Of a stretch of DNA of 64,000 bases, positions 51,264 through 60,544 are shown piece by piece; positions within the stretch are counted from its first letter, which is position 1, and each line of letters opens with the position of its first letter. The notes under the pieces are model-generated. The model saw only the letters and a program-made list of their open reading frames with translations. It was not told the origin of the DNA and did no database searches. This DNA is from Acinetobacter chinensis (GTDB lineage: Bacteria > Pseudomonadota > Gammaproteobacteria > Pseudomonadales > Moraxellaceae): positions 1,426,001-1,490,000 of the forward strand of contig NZ_CP032134.1 in assembly GCF_002165375.2 (NCBI RefSeq), given 5' to 3'. The position numbers were made by a program, and so were the translations under genes.

Positions 51264-52337
51264 ATGTCAGAGTTAAAGTTTTCAGATCTGGTCGAGCCTG
51301 TTGCTGTCAATGAGAAAACAGCTTTAAGAGTTACTGTACTTGGTGGTGGAAGTTTCGGAACAGCGATGGCTAATACTGCTGTTAGAAACGGCTGCGATAC
51401 CATGATCTGGATCCGTGATGAAAAAACGGCAAATGAAATCAATCAGACGCATATCAACAAACGCTATTTACCGGATTTTCCACTGGAGCCTGCACTGAAA
51501 GCGGTTTCTGATATTGAAACTGCTGTATGTAACCGGGATATTATTCTGGTTGCGATTCCGAGTCATTCTTTCCGCGATGTTCTGAAACAGATAAAACCGT
51601 TCATTACATCTCAGGCTGTTGTTTCACTGACCAAAGGTATTGAAGCGGAAACCTTCAGTTTTATGAGTGATATCATTCGTGCAGAATTGCCTGAAATCCC
51701 TTATGGGGTACTGTCGGGTCCAAATCTGGCAAAAGAAATTGTTGCAGGTCAACCTGCGGGTACAGTGATTGCCAGTGATTCTGAACTGGTTCGTTATGCG
51801 GTACAGCAGGCACTGCATAGTGCATTGTTTCGTGTATTTGGCAGTGATGATGTTCATGGTGTGGAACTGGGCGGCGCGCTGAAAAATATTTATGCTGTCG
51901 CGATGGGGATGGCTGCTGCTTATAATGTGGGTGAAAATACAAAAAGTATGATTCTGACCCGGGCACTGGCCGAAATGAGTCGTTTTGCTGTCAAACTTGG
52001 TGCGAATCCTCTGACTTTCCTTGGGTTGTCAGGTGTGGGTGATCTTTTTGCAACCTGTAACAGTCCATTAAGTCGTAATTATCAGGTTGGATATGCTTTA
52101 GGCAAAGGTAAAAGTCTGGAGCAGGCGACTAAAGAACTGGGGCAGACTGCTGAAGGGATCAACACCATTGTTCAGGTAAAGAAACGCTCAGCGGATCTGG
52201 ATGTATACATGCCAATCACCTGTGCTTTATACGATGTGATTTTTGATGGTGCGCCACCCATGTCCATTGCAGTTTCTCTGATGAAAAATGGGCATCGCAG
52301 TGATGTAGAGTTTGTACTTCCTCATCATGCTGTCTGA
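51264..52337 (+). CDS. gpsA: Glycerol-3-phosphate dehydrogenase [NAD(P)+]
   Basis: Reduces dihydroxyacetone phosphate to glycerol 3-phosphate for phospholipid synthesis. 357 residues. N-terminal nucleotide site VTVLGGGSFGTAMAN, VSLTKGIE, SGPNLAKEI and the substrate-binding GGALKNIYAVAMGMA. Cytoplasmic or membrane-associated. Its N-terminal region has about 20 extra residues relative to E. coli. It lies in a same-strand series of nitroreductase, gpsA and sixA. Confidence 0.96.
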   Translation: MSELKFSDLVEPVAVNEKTALRVTVLGGGSFGTAMANTAVRNGCDTMIWIRDEKTANEINQTHINKRYLPDFPLEPALKAVSDIETAVCNRDIILVAIPSHSFRDVLKQIKPFITSQAVVSLTKGIEAETFSFMSDIIRAELPEIPYGVLSGPNLAKEIVAGQPAGTVIASDSELVRYAVQQALHSALFRVFGSDDVHGVELGGALKNIYAVAMGMAAAYNVGENTKSMILTRALAEMSRFAVKLGANPLTFLGLSGVGDLFATCNSPLSRNYQVGYALGKGKSLEQATKELGQTAEGINTIVQVKKRSADLDVYMPITCALYDVIFDGAPPMSIAVSLMKNGHRSDVEFVLPHHAV

Positions 52338-52429
52338 TTTATAAAATATTGATCATTTATGATGGTTTAAAGAATCTGAACTGTCATAAAGCCTGTTTAT
52401 TATGGCTGTAAAACGGATAAGGAAATTTT

Positions 52430-52885
52430 ATGCAACTGACACTGGTTCGTCATGGTGAGGCAGTTCCGCCTGTGGACGGTAATGATATCAAGCGTCCTCT
52501 GACAGAGCGTGGACATTTGCAGGCTGCTGAAACAGCTGAGTTTTTAAAAAACAGAATTCAGCCAGATGTATTTGTTGTCAGCCCACTTTTGCGGGCACAG
52601 GAAACCTTAAGTTATATTCAGAAAAATTTTCCTGATGTTCCTGTGGTTGTCTGCAATGCGGTGAAACCAGATGATGATGGGCGGGTTGCAGTGGAATGGC
52701 TGTCTTATTTGCCGTATGAGTCAGTTGTGGTTGTATGTCATATGAATGTTGTGGCATATATGGAATCTGTACTGATTGAAGAATCTTTCCATCCTTTTGC
52801 ACTGGCAGAAGCACGACTGTATGAGCAGGCTGTTATTGCACCTGGTCTGTCTGTAAAAACCACTGCATTTATACCAGAATCTTAA
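52430..52885 (+). CDS. sixA: Phosphohistidine phosphatase SixA
   Basis: 151 residues. Histidine-phosphatase fold with LVRHGEA (His8) and the downstream His of VVVCHMN. SixA in E. coli dephosphorylates phosphohistidine in the ArcB HPt domain and PTS proteins. The catalytic RHG is intact. AAGGAAATT lies before the ATG. It is followed 31 bases later by gspL. Identity is by length and motifs, and a relaxed substrate is possible. Confidence 0.88.
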   Translation: MQLTLVRHGEAVPPVDGNDIKRPLTERGHLQAAETAEFLKNRIQPDVFVVSPLLRAQETLSYIQKNFPDVPVVVCNAVKPDDDGRVAVEWLSYLPYESVVVVCHMNVVAYMESVLIEESFHPFALAEARLYEQAVIAPGLSVKTTAFIPES

Positions 52886-52916
52886 TTTCAATTTTTAAAA
52901 TGGCAGAAGAATAACA

Positions 52917-54056
52917 ATGTTGCATTTATGGATGCCAGAGACAAGCGGGGCCTGGCACTGGTCTGTTGGAGAGCACTGGAATCAGGCTGTATCGCTTGAA
53001 CAGCTGATTCAGGATATCCAGGGCTACCATGGGGAAGAGGCGATCGTGTTTTTTCCATCCCGAAATTTGCAGATTCTGCAACAGCAGTTGCCTAAAGCGC
53101 AGTATAAACAGCTGGGCGCGGATGGTGTTAAATATCTGCTGGAGGAATTTGTAATTTTCCCTATGGATGCAATGAAAGTGCTGAATCACTTTCAGAGCCC
53201 TGATCAGTTAACTGTGCTCGGTGTCTCAAAGGGTGCGGTTGAAACGATGCAGCATGCGCTGAATCTGATCCCTGTTAAAATTGTTTCGTTATTGCCTGAT
53301 TTTCTTATACTGCCAGTTCCTGCGCAGGATGAAACAGTTATTGTCAACATAAACGGTCGTCTGTTGGTTCGTGAAAATGAATTTCTGGGTAATTCCATAG
53401 ATGATCTTTCCTTGTTTCTGGATTACCAGCCGAAATCAAAAAAATACCGAATTTCAGGCTTTACAGATGAACAGCTGAGTACAGTTGAAGCAGCAGCGAC
53501 ACAGGAATTACTGGAAAGTTTTCAGTATGAGTTTGTGGTGCTGAAAAAAAGTAAAAATCATCCTTTTAATTTTCTGCCTAAAGCAACGCGTGAGGGAGGT
53601 GTTTCTGGTTACTGGAAAGCCTGTGCAGCTGTTCTGTTGAGCGTGCTGGCAATACAGTTCAGTTATGATGCTGTGCGATGGTTTAAGCTGAAAAAAGTTG
53701 CAGATCAGACTGCGCTACAGGCAACTGATCAGTTTAAGTACTGGTTTGGGCAGAATTATCCTGTGACTGAGCAGAATATTAAAAGTCAGTTTAAGGCGCA
53801 GCTTGAGAAAAGTAAGGCTGCAAATACTCAGGCTTTACAGTTGCTCAGTAGAATAGGCCCTGTTCTGATGCAGAATCAGATCGTGGCTCAAAGAGTGAAT
53901 TATGATGCATCCATGCTCAGTATGGAACTGAAAGCAGGTTCATCGACAGTTCTTCAGAATCTGACACAGCAGTTGAATCAGCAGGGATTTAAGGTTGAAC
54001 TTGGAAATATTCAGCCTGATGGTGCAGGTGTTATAGGATTGGTGAAAATACAGTAA
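52917..54056 (+). CDS. gspL: Type II secretion protein GspL
   Basis: 379 residues. Cytoplasmic actin-like domain (about 1-225, with TVLGVSKGAVETMQHALNLI and LLPDFLILPVP), one membrane helix (about 232-250, CAAVLLSVLAIQFSY) and a periplasmic domain after it. It recruits the GspE ATPase to the inner-membrane platform and binds GspM. Its stop codon overlaps the gspM start by one base. No other gsp genes are in the window, so the system is split over several loci. Confidence 0.92.
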   Translation: MLHLWMPETSGAWHWSVGEHWNQAVSLEQLIQDIQGYHGEEAIVFFPSRNLQILQQQLPKAQYKQLGADGVKYLLEEFVIFPMDAMKVLNHFQSPDQLTVLGVSKGAVETMQHALNLIPVKIVSLLPDFLILPVPAQDETVIVNINGRLLVRENEFLGNSIDDLSLFLDYQPKSKKYRISGFTDEQLSTVEAAATQELLESFQYEFVVLKKSKNHPFNFLPKATREGGVSGYWKACAAVLLSVLAIQFSYDAVRWFKLKKVADQTALQATDQFKYWFGQNYPVTEQNIKSQFKAQLEKSKAANTQALQLLSRIGPVLMQNQIVAQRVNYDASMLSMELKAGSSTVLQNLTQQLNQQGFKVELGNIQPDGAGVIGLVKIQ

Positions 54057-54535
54057 TGGAAGCAACTGATAAATTACAGCAGCAGTTGGGCAGCTGGTCT
54101 GAAAAAATAAGCGATTATCTGGATAGCTTATCCACGCGTGAACGCCTGCTTGTCATATTCACCTGTATTTTTGTTGTGGTGGTAGGTGTGGGGTCTGCTA
54201 TCTGGGCAATGTATACAGCTGCAGAAAAGCAACAGGACAGAGTTCGTGAGCTGAAGGATACCGTGGTGTGGATGCAGAGTAATGCAGTCACGATGAAACC
54301 GGCTACAGATCTTGAATTAAGTGCTTCAGATAAGGTACAGCGTATAGCGCAACAGCAGGGATTGTCTGTAGCATCTCAGCAGCAGGGCGATCAGATCCAG
54401 CTGGTGGTGACGCATCAGAATTACTCAGTACTGGCTGTTTTTTTGACTCAGTTGGCGCAGATGGGCTTAAGTATAGAAAAAATGGAATTAATTTCTGAAG
54501 CCGGTCAGATTAAATTAACGGCGACTGTACAATAA
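54056..54535 (+). CDS. gspM: Type II secretion protein GspM
   Basis: 159 residues. Short cytoplasmic N-terminus, one membrane helix (about 33-53, LLVIFTCIFVVVVGVGSAIWAM), and a periplasmic ferredoxin-like domain with coiled-coil (VRELKDTVVWMQSNAV). Partners GspL in the inner-membrane platform. One-base overlap with gspL implies coupled translation. Ends well before pyrD. Confidence 0.92.
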   Translation: MEATDKLQQQLGSWSEKISDYLDSLSTRERLLVIFTCIFVVVVGVGSAIWAMYTAAEKQQDRVRELKDTVVWMQSNAVTMKPATDLELSASDKVQRIAQQQGLSVASQQQGDQIQLVVTHQNYSVLAVFLTQLAQMGLSIEKMELISEAGQIKLTATVQ

Positions 54536-54625
54536 AGTCAGGAAATTATCCTGTTTCAGGCATGGTGTTTTGTGTGGGCTATGCCTATAATGTGGCGACT
54601 TAAAAAGCAGTAGACTTTTCCAGAT

Positions 54626-55633
54626 ATGTTGTATTCTCTTGCTCGCCCTTTGTTGTTTAGTTTAGCACCAGAGCGTGCACATGAGCTGACATTGTCCATG
54701 CTGAAATCTGCCCATAAAATGGGTATGATGCGACAGAATGTTGAACCTAAGCCTGTCACCTGTATGGGAATTGAATTTCCAAATCCGGTTGGACTGGCAG
54801 CAGGACTTGATAAAAATGGTGCATATATTGATGCACTTTCAGGTTTGGGTTTCGGTTTTATTGAAATTGGTACCATTACCCCGCGTCCACAGGCTGGAAA
54901 CCCTCATCCACGTCTTTTCCGTTTACCTGAAGCCAAAGCGATCATCAATCGTATGGGTTTTAACAATGACGGTGTTGATCAGCTGATTGAAAATGTAAAA
55001 GCTGCAAAATTTAAGGGTGTACTGGGTATCAACATCGGTAAAAATGCGGATACAGCGGTTGAAGATGCAGTTTCTGACTATCTGATCTGTCTTGAAAAAG
55101 TTTATAACTACGCTTCTTATATTACAGTCAATATTTCCTCACCAAATACTAAAAATCTGCGTAGCCTACAAAGTGGTGATGCGCTGACTGAATTATTGCA
55201 GACCCTGAAAAAGCGTCAGCTGGAACTGGCTGAAGAGTTTCAGCATTATGTTCCTTTGGTTCTCAAAGTTGCGCCTGACCTGACAGCAGAAGATATTCAG
55301 TTTATTTCAGCTCAGCTGATTGAGTTTAAAATCGATGGTCTGATTGTTACCAATACGACACTGTCCCGTGAAGGTGTGGAAAACCTGAAACATGGCAATG
55401 AAGCGGGTGGTCTTTCGGGTGCGCCGGTATTTGAAAAAAGTACCGCATGTCTTGCAGCATTTTCTGCTGAATTAAAAGGTGAAATACCTTTGATCGGTGT
55501 TGGCGGGATTTTGTCAGGTGATCAGGCTGCGGCAAAACAAAAAGCAGGTGCTGACCTTGTACAGATCTACAGTGGCCTCATATATACAGGACCGACTCTT
55601 GTAAAAGACTGCGTAGACGCATTTTCGACATGA
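54626..55633 (+). CDS. pyrD: Dihydroorotate dehydrogenase (quinone), class 2
   Basis: Oxidises dihydroorotate to orotate in pyrimidine synthesis, passing electrons to quinone. 335 residues. FMN site and catalytic region: NPVGLAAGLDKNGAYI, GFIEIGTITPRPQ, NISSPNTKNLRSLQ, LVLKVAPDL and GGILSGDQAAA. N-terminal helices (MLYSLARPLLFSLAPERAH) bind the membrane. Its last 4 bases overlap the cvpA start (ATGA), so the two are translationally coupled. Confidence 0.96.
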   Translation: MLYSLARPLLFSLAPERAHELTLSMLKSAHKMGMMRQNVEPKPVTCMGIEFPNPVGLAAGLDKNGAYIDALSGLGFGFIEIGTITPRPQAGNPHPRLFRLPEAKAIINRMGFNNDGVDQLIENVKAAKFKGVLGINIGKNADTAVEDAVSDYLICLEKVYNYASYITVNISSPNTKNLRSLQSGDALTELLQTLKKRQLELAEEFQHYVPLVLKVAPDLTAEDIQFISAQLIEFKIDGLIVTNTTLSREGVENLKHGNEAGGLSGAPVFEKSTACLAAFSAELKGEIPLIGVGGILSGDQAAAKQKAGADLVQIYSGLIYTGPTLVKDCVDAFST

Positions 55634-56214
55634 ACGCCCTTGATATCTTCATACTGATATTATTGCTGATCGGAGGGTTGAACGGCTTGAGACATGGATT
55701 TGTGAAAGCCTTTGCCAATCTTGTAGGATGGATTTTTGCACTGATTGTTGCTGCAAAATACGCTACAGCAATGGCACCTCTGATGGTCACGCTCAGTGAA
55801 GATCCTGTGGTACAGAAAATTGCAGCATTTGCATTTATTGTTCTGATTATTGTTGTGCTGACCTGGCTGGTAACAGCATTACTGAACAGTATATTGAAGA
55901 CATTGAAACTCGGCCCTTTAAACCGTCTGGCGGGAGGTGCATTTGGCACACTCAAAGGGTTGATGGTGGTTCTGATTGGTATGCAGGGCATTGGTCCATT
56001 TGTGGAAAGTTCTCCGCACTGGAAAAACTCAAAAGCAGTTCAGACGCTGCTGCCTTATGCGCCACTGGCGAGTGAGCTGTCTAAAGATGCAGCTCATGAA
56101 GCACTTGATCATATTCGCTCGACAGATGCACAGCCTTCTGTTGAACCTTCATCTGACGCCGTGCAGAAAAATCGAAAGCATGCAGATGAATCAACAAATA
56201 ATCCTTTTTATTAA
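55630..56214 (+). CDS. cvpA: CvpA-family membrane protein
   Basis: 194 residues with about four membrane helices: NALDIFILILLLIGGLNGLRHGF at the N-terminus matches CvpA, needed for colicin V production in E. coli and typically linked to purF. The C-terminus (SVEPSSDAVQKNRKHADESTN) is polar and cytoplasmic-facing. Overlaps pyrD by 4 bases and lies 24 bases before purF, the usual cvpA-purF arrangement. Confidence 0.93.
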   Translation: MNALDIFILILLLIGGLNGLRHGFVKAFANLVGWIFALIVAAKYATAMAPLMVTLSEDPVVQKIAAFAFIVLIIVVLTWLVTALLNSILKTLKLGPLNRLAGGAFGTLKGLMVVLIGMQGIGPFVESSPHWKNSKAVQTLLPYAPLASELSKDAAHEALDHIRSTDAQPSVEPSSDAVQKNRKHADESTNNPFY

Positions 56215-56238
56215 TCCTAGCTTGTTTGCGAGGTTGCT

Positions 56239-57777
56239 ATGTGTGGAGTAGTTGGTATAGCTGGTAAATCACCTGTTAACCAAATGTTGTTTGATGCGTT
56301 AACGATGTTGCAGCATCGTGGACAGGATGCAGCTGGGATAGTGACTTGCCATAATGGGCGTTTGTTTCTTCGTAAAGACAACGGCATGGTGCGTGATGTT
56401 TTTCATACGCGTCATATGCGTGCTCTGCTTGGAAATTTCGGTATAGGTCATGTGCGTTATCCTACAGCAGGTTCTTCAAGCAGTGCTGAAGCACAGCCTT
56501 TTTATGTGAACTCTCCTTATGGTATTACTCTGGCACATAACGGTAACCTGACAAACGCTGAAGAAATTCATGATGATCTGTTCAAAACAGATTTACGTCA
56601 TATGAATACGGATTCAGATACAGAAGTGCTGCTGAACGTCTTTGCACATGAGCTGCAAAAGCGTGGCAAACTTGAGCCAATGCCAGAAGATGTTTTTCAT
56701 GTTGTAAGTCGTGTACATGAGCGTTGTAAAGGTGCTTACGGTGTTGTTACGATGATTACCGGGCATGGTCTGGTGGGATTCCGTGACCCGAACGGTATTC
56801 GTCCTTTGATTTACGGTTCCCGTGAAACTGAAGCTGGTACTGAATATATTATTGCTTCAGAATCTGTAGCGATTACAGCACTGGGCTTTAAAGTTGAGCG
56901 TGACATTAAACCTGGCGAAGCGATTTTTATCAACTCAAATGGTGAGCTGTTTTCACAGCAGTGCGCTGCTGCTCCTCAATACAATCCATGTATTTTTGAG
57001 TATGTTTATTTTGCCCGTCCAGATGCGACGATTGATGGAATTTCAGTATATAAAGCCCGTCTGAAAATGGGTGAGAAACTGGCAAATAAAATCCTGAAAG
57101 ACTGGGGTGAAGATCATGATATCGATGTTGTGATTCCAATTCCAGATACCAGCCGTACTTCTGCTGTTGAGCTTGCAGGTATTCTGGGTGTGAAATTCCG
57201 TGAAGGTTTTATGAAAAACCGTTATATCGGACGTACATTCATCATGCCGGGTCAGCAACAGCGTAAAAAATCAGTACGCCAGAAGCTGAACCCTGTTGAG
57301 CTTGAATTTAAAGGTAAAAATGTACTGCTTGTGGATGACTCCATTGTCCGTGGTACAACATGTAATGAAATTATTCAGATGGCACGTGATGCTGGTGCGA
57401 AAAAAGTATTTTTTGCTTCCGCCGCGCCAATGGTGAAATATCCAAACGTATACGGTATTGATATGCCTGCAAAGGCTGAGCTGATTGCTTCTCATCGCAG
57501 TGTTGAAGAAATTCGTGAAATTATCGGTGCTGACCGTTTGATTTTCCAGGATCTGGAAGATCTTAAAAATGCGGTACGTACAAGTAAAGTACCTGAAGTT
57601 GCTGAGTTTGACTGTTCTGTATTTGATGGTCAGTATGTGACAGGTGATATTGATGAGCAGTATCTTGAAGCTTTGGAGCAGAGTCGAAGTGAATCTGCTA
57701 AAAAGAAAAAAGATGGTTATATTGATGTCAATATTGACGCATCATCAGTAGATCTGACCGGTCTGAAAGAAGAGTAA
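56239..57777 (+). CDS. purF: Amidophosphoribosyltransferase
   Basis: First committed step of purine synthesis: transfers ammonia from glutamine to PRPP. 512 residues. Cys2 (MCGVVGIAGK) becomes the N-terminal nucleophile; the glutaminase part has IGHVRYPTAGSSS and LAHNGNLTNAEE; the PRPP loop VLLVDDSIVRGTT is intact. Cytoplasmic. Good ribosome binding site (GAGGTT) and terminator downstream. Third gene of pyrD-cvpA-purF. Confidence 0.98.
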   Translation: MCGVVGIAGKSPVNQMLFDALTMLQHRGQDAAGIVTCHNGRLFLRKDNGMVRDVFHTRHMRALLGNFGIGHVRYPTAGSSSSAEAQPFYVNSPYGITLAHNGNLTNAEEIHDDLFKTDLRHMNTDSDTEVLLNVFAHELQKRGKLEPMPEDVFHVVSRVHERCKGAYGVVTMITGHGLVGFRDPNGIRPLIYGSRETEAGTEYIIASESVAITALGFKVERDIKPGEAIFINSNGELFSQQCAAAPQYNPCIFEYVYFARPDATIDGISVYKARLKMGEKLANKILKDWGEDHDIDVVIPIPDTSRTSAVELAGILGVKFREGFMKNRYIGRTFIMPGQQQRKKSVRQKLNPVELEFKGKNVLLVDDSIVRGTTCNEIIQMARDAGAKKVFFASAAPMVKYPNVYGIDMPAKAELIASHRSVEEIREIIGADRLIFQDLEDLKNAVRTSKVPEVAEFDCSVFDGQYVTGDIDEQYLEALEQSRSESAKKKKDGYIDVNIDASSVDLTGLKEE

Positions 57778-57798
57778 TAAACATCTTCGATTCAATGT

Positions 57799-57826
57799 GA
57801 AAAGCGGGTAATTCCCGCTTTTTTCA
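57799..57826 (+). terminator. Rho-independent terminator of purF
   Basis: Stem AAAAGCGGG / CCCGCTTTT with a 5-base loop and T6 tail, 22 bases after the purF stop. Confidence 0.92.
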
Positions 57827-57883
57827 TTTATGATGGCAGGGACATGAAATACAATGTAAGTCAGGGATATTACATTTAGACAA

Positions 57884-59764
57884 ATGCGCTATTCATTTAT
57901 TAAAAACAAAAATATGCTTTGGTCTGCGAGTATCTGTCTGCTTGCGGTCATACTTTCGGTATTTATATTGAATACCTTGCTGGGTTTGCTTGTCTTTTAT
58001 GTTGATCAGACACAATCTATTTTGTGGCATGCGCTCAGTCCTTATCTAATCGTACTCCTGCTTTCTGTTATGGGTGCTTCCGTACTGATAGAGTTTTATG
58101 TATTCCGCTCAGGTGGACATTCTTTGGCAAAACAGCTCAGAGCCAGGCGTTTAAGTCTGATTGAGAGTACGCCTGAGGAAAGTGCGGCTCTGAAAATTAC
58201 TGAATATCTGGCTGAAACTTTTCTGATTGACACACCTGCTGTTTATGTTCTGCCGGATGAAGTGGGTGTAAATGCACTGACAGCTGGGTTTTATCCAAAG
58301 GATATTGTGATTATTCTGACCTGGGGGGCTCTGCAGAACCTGGATGAGCAGGAGCTTTATGGTTTACTCAGTCATGAGTTCAATCAGATTTTAAGTGGTG
58401 AGACGACTGAAAATACCCGATTAAAAATTCTGTACAGCGGCTTGACCACTTTCAGTCAGTGGGGCAGTAAAATTTCCAAACTGGGTTTCAATAAACATGG
58501 ACAGAATCAGGAACATAAGTTTGCGACATCATTTGTAGCTGTTGGTGGGGTAATTTGGCTGATAGGAAGTCTTGGGATATTGATTACCCGTTTTATTAAA
58601 TATCTGACACTCGGTGGGCGAACTTTTAAAAATGATCTGAAAACCCGTCGTCTGATTCAGAACAATGCCAATATTCAGACACTGTTGCGAATATATGTAC
58701 ACCATGCGGGTTCTCAGATTCACAGTGAGTACTCAGAATCCATTTCTCATATGTGTTTTGCAAACTCTTTAAGCCCGCAAAGCTGGATGAATATTCATCC
58801 GAGTATTGAGCGACGCATCTTTGAGCTGAATCCGGCGCTGGTTCAGGATCTTCAGCTGGAAAATCTGAAAAAACTCCGTAATCAGCCCTTGTTCAGTCTT
58901 TTTCGTTCACTGGAGGAAGTGAACAGTGAGTATCACTATCCGTGGAGTTCGCCACAGCCATTACCTTTGTTGCGGCTTTCACCAATCAGTTTTGCAATCA
59001 ATGATGCGATCAAACCACTGAATTCTGAAGTCAGAGGGAATATGCAGCGACCTGAGCTGATTCAGCGTGCATTGCAGACTGCTACAGGATCACGGGAGGT
59101 CATGGTTGCTATTCTGATGATTCGCCAGTATCGGGAGTTTATTCCGCCTGAGGCAGAAGTCAGTCGTGCAATTGTAGACTCTTTGCTGAATATGGATGGT
59201 CGTGTCCATATTTCAATTTTTCATGAAGCCTGTAAAAATATTGGTGGAATGCCAGCCACAATCGCCAGACAGTTTCTGACTAAACTTGCCCGAATTATCC
59301 AGGAAGATGGTGAGATTGGATTGCTTGATGCATTATTGCTTGAGCGGGTAAAAGCAGAGCTGCATCTGCTGCCTTTACATACACCGACCGCACTGGATGA
59401 GGTTAAGCCTCAGATTGTACGTCTTATAGATGCTTTACTGCATGTACAGCAGATCAACTCGGCAAACCAGTTGGAAGTCCGTGAACTGATCCTTAAGCGG
59501 GTTCTGAGTGTTGAGGAACTGGAAATATATGAAGAAATTTCTGATGAGCCAATTGATCTTTCGGAAATACTGAATGATATGGCAGGCTTACTGTTGCGTG
59601 ACCGTTTGAGCATATTGGGGATTGCTGAAATATGTTTATGGAATGACCGTATCATTACGCAGGATGAGCTGGATGTGCTTGAGTTGCTGTACTGGCGGCT
59701 GGGTTTTGAAAGCGATGATATTGTGGAGCAGATGCAGAAGAAAAACAGCATTATGATCGTATAA
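57884..59764 (+). CDS. M48-like membrane protein that has lost the zinc site (pseudopeptidase)
   Basis: 626 residues. Two N-terminal membrane helices (about 12-37 and 48-68) then an M48-like domain. The zinc motif is degenerate: LLSHEFNQILSGE at His164-Glu165, with Gln168 where HExxH needs His. The downstream region corresponding to the REFLADA zinc-Glu segment reads RTFKNDL, so a third ligand is gone too. ISHMCFANSLSPQSW and HPSIERRIFELNP are conserved family elements. The remaining 230 residues are helical and TerB-like (ILMIRQYREFIPPEAEVSRA). It probably has a scaffolding or regulatory role rather than proteolysis. An intact M48 protease gene lies 1.8 kb downstream. Confidence 0.75.
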   Translation: MRYSFIKNKNMLWSASICLLAVILSVFILNTLLGLLVFYVDQTQSILWHALSPYLIVLLLSVMGASVLIEFYVFRSGGHSLAKQLRARRLSLIESTPEESAALKITEYLAETFLIDTPAVYVLPDEVGVNALTAGFYPKDIVIILTWGALQNLDEQELYGLLSHEFNQILSGETTENTRLKILYSGLTTFSQWGSKISKLGFNKHGQNQEHKFATSFVAVGGVIWLIGSLGILITRFIKYLTLGGRTFKNDLKTRRLIQNNANIQTLLRIYVHHAGSQIHSEYSESISHMCFANSLSPQSWMNIHPSIERRIFELNPALVQDLQLENLKKLRNQPLFSLFRSLEEVNSEYHYPWSSPQPLPLLRLSPISFAINDAIKPLNSEVRGNMQRPELIQRALQTATGSREVMVAILMIRQYREFIPPEAEVSRAIVDSLLNMDGRVHISIFHEACKNIGGMPATIARQFLTKLARIIQEDGEIGLLDALLLERVKAELHLLPLHTPTALDEVKPQIVRLIDALLHVQQINSANQLEVRELILKRVLSVEELEIYEEISDEPIDLSEILNDMAGLLLRDRLSILGIAEICLWNDRIITQDELDVLELLYWRLGFESDDIVEQMQKKNSIMIV

Positions 59765-59866
59765 GGTTAATGCATATTGAATGAAGCCTGAGCGAATGTA
59801 TGAATTAAGCTCGGCAAAAGTTCTTTATACAGTTAGAATATTCTTTGAATAGATTGTGATGAAAGA

Positions 59867-60541
59867 ATGATGATAGGGCAAACGCGTGAAATACTTGCAA
59901 ACCTTGGAATAGATGTATGGATTCCACGGGAGAATGCATGTCAGCAAATGCCGGAATTCAGTCTTTGGCGTGATCAGTCCGAACCTGTTGCTGTTGATCA
60001 GATGATTGAATTTCCTCAGATTTCTTTACCTAAACCTGGTCGTTCAGACATTCCTGAATCAGTTGTAAAATCACGTGAAACAGAAAAGCCTGATGTGGTT
60101 TTGACGCCTAAGTTAGACACTGCGGTACAGGAAAATCTGCCACAGGTTATTTCTATAGCTGAACCTGTTCATATTCCTCCGTTTTGCCTTCAGGCGATCA
60201 GTCTGGAGCATTGTGCGGTGGTATTGAATGCAACTGTGCTTTCTCAGGCTGAACAGCAGTTATGGGTAAATATTCAGAATGCATGCAGTGCTCAGTTTTA
60301 TGAGTTGAAATGGCCATTTCCTCTGGTGGAAATTCAGGATGGTCGTGGGGTTGCCAGTTATGTTCAGGGTTTCCTGGATGCAGTATCTTCAGATAAAAAT
60401 CTGCTTTCGCTCGGAGAAATTCCGCATTGTTCTGCATCGAAAGTAATTCAGTTGGCGGATCTGCAGAGTATGCTGGAACGTCCGTTACTGAAAAAACGGT
60501 TGTGGCAGTTTATGCAGAAATCAGTATCAGATCATGGATGA
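59867..60541 (+). CDS. Candidate DNA polymerase III psi subunit (HolD-like)
   Basis: 224 residues. The N-terminus REILANLGIDVWIPREN has the LGI-x-x-W-x-x-R pattern of HolD, whose N-terminal tail binds the clamp loader; the C-terminus (LLKKRLWQFMQKSV) resembles the helical C-end of psi (E. coli: RAALWQQI). The middle linker (residues 30-110) is Pro/Glu-rich and looks disordered. Cryptic psi subunits of this kind are known in Pseudomonas. No enzyme motif is seen. Likely role, if correct: link clamp loader to chi/SSB. The call is inferred from weak patterns. Confidence 0.5.
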   Translation: MMIGQTREILANLGIDVWIPRENACQQMPEFSLWRDQSEPVAVDQMIEFPQISLPKPGRSDIPESVVKSRETEKPDVVLTPKLDTAVQENLPQVISIAEPVHIPPFCLQAISLEHCAVVLNATVLSQAEQQLWVNIQNACSAQFYELKWPFPLVEIQDGRGVASYVQGFLDAVSSDKNLLSLGEIPHCSASKVIQLADLQSMLERPLLKKRLWQFMQKSVSDHG

Positions 60542-60544
60542 GTC

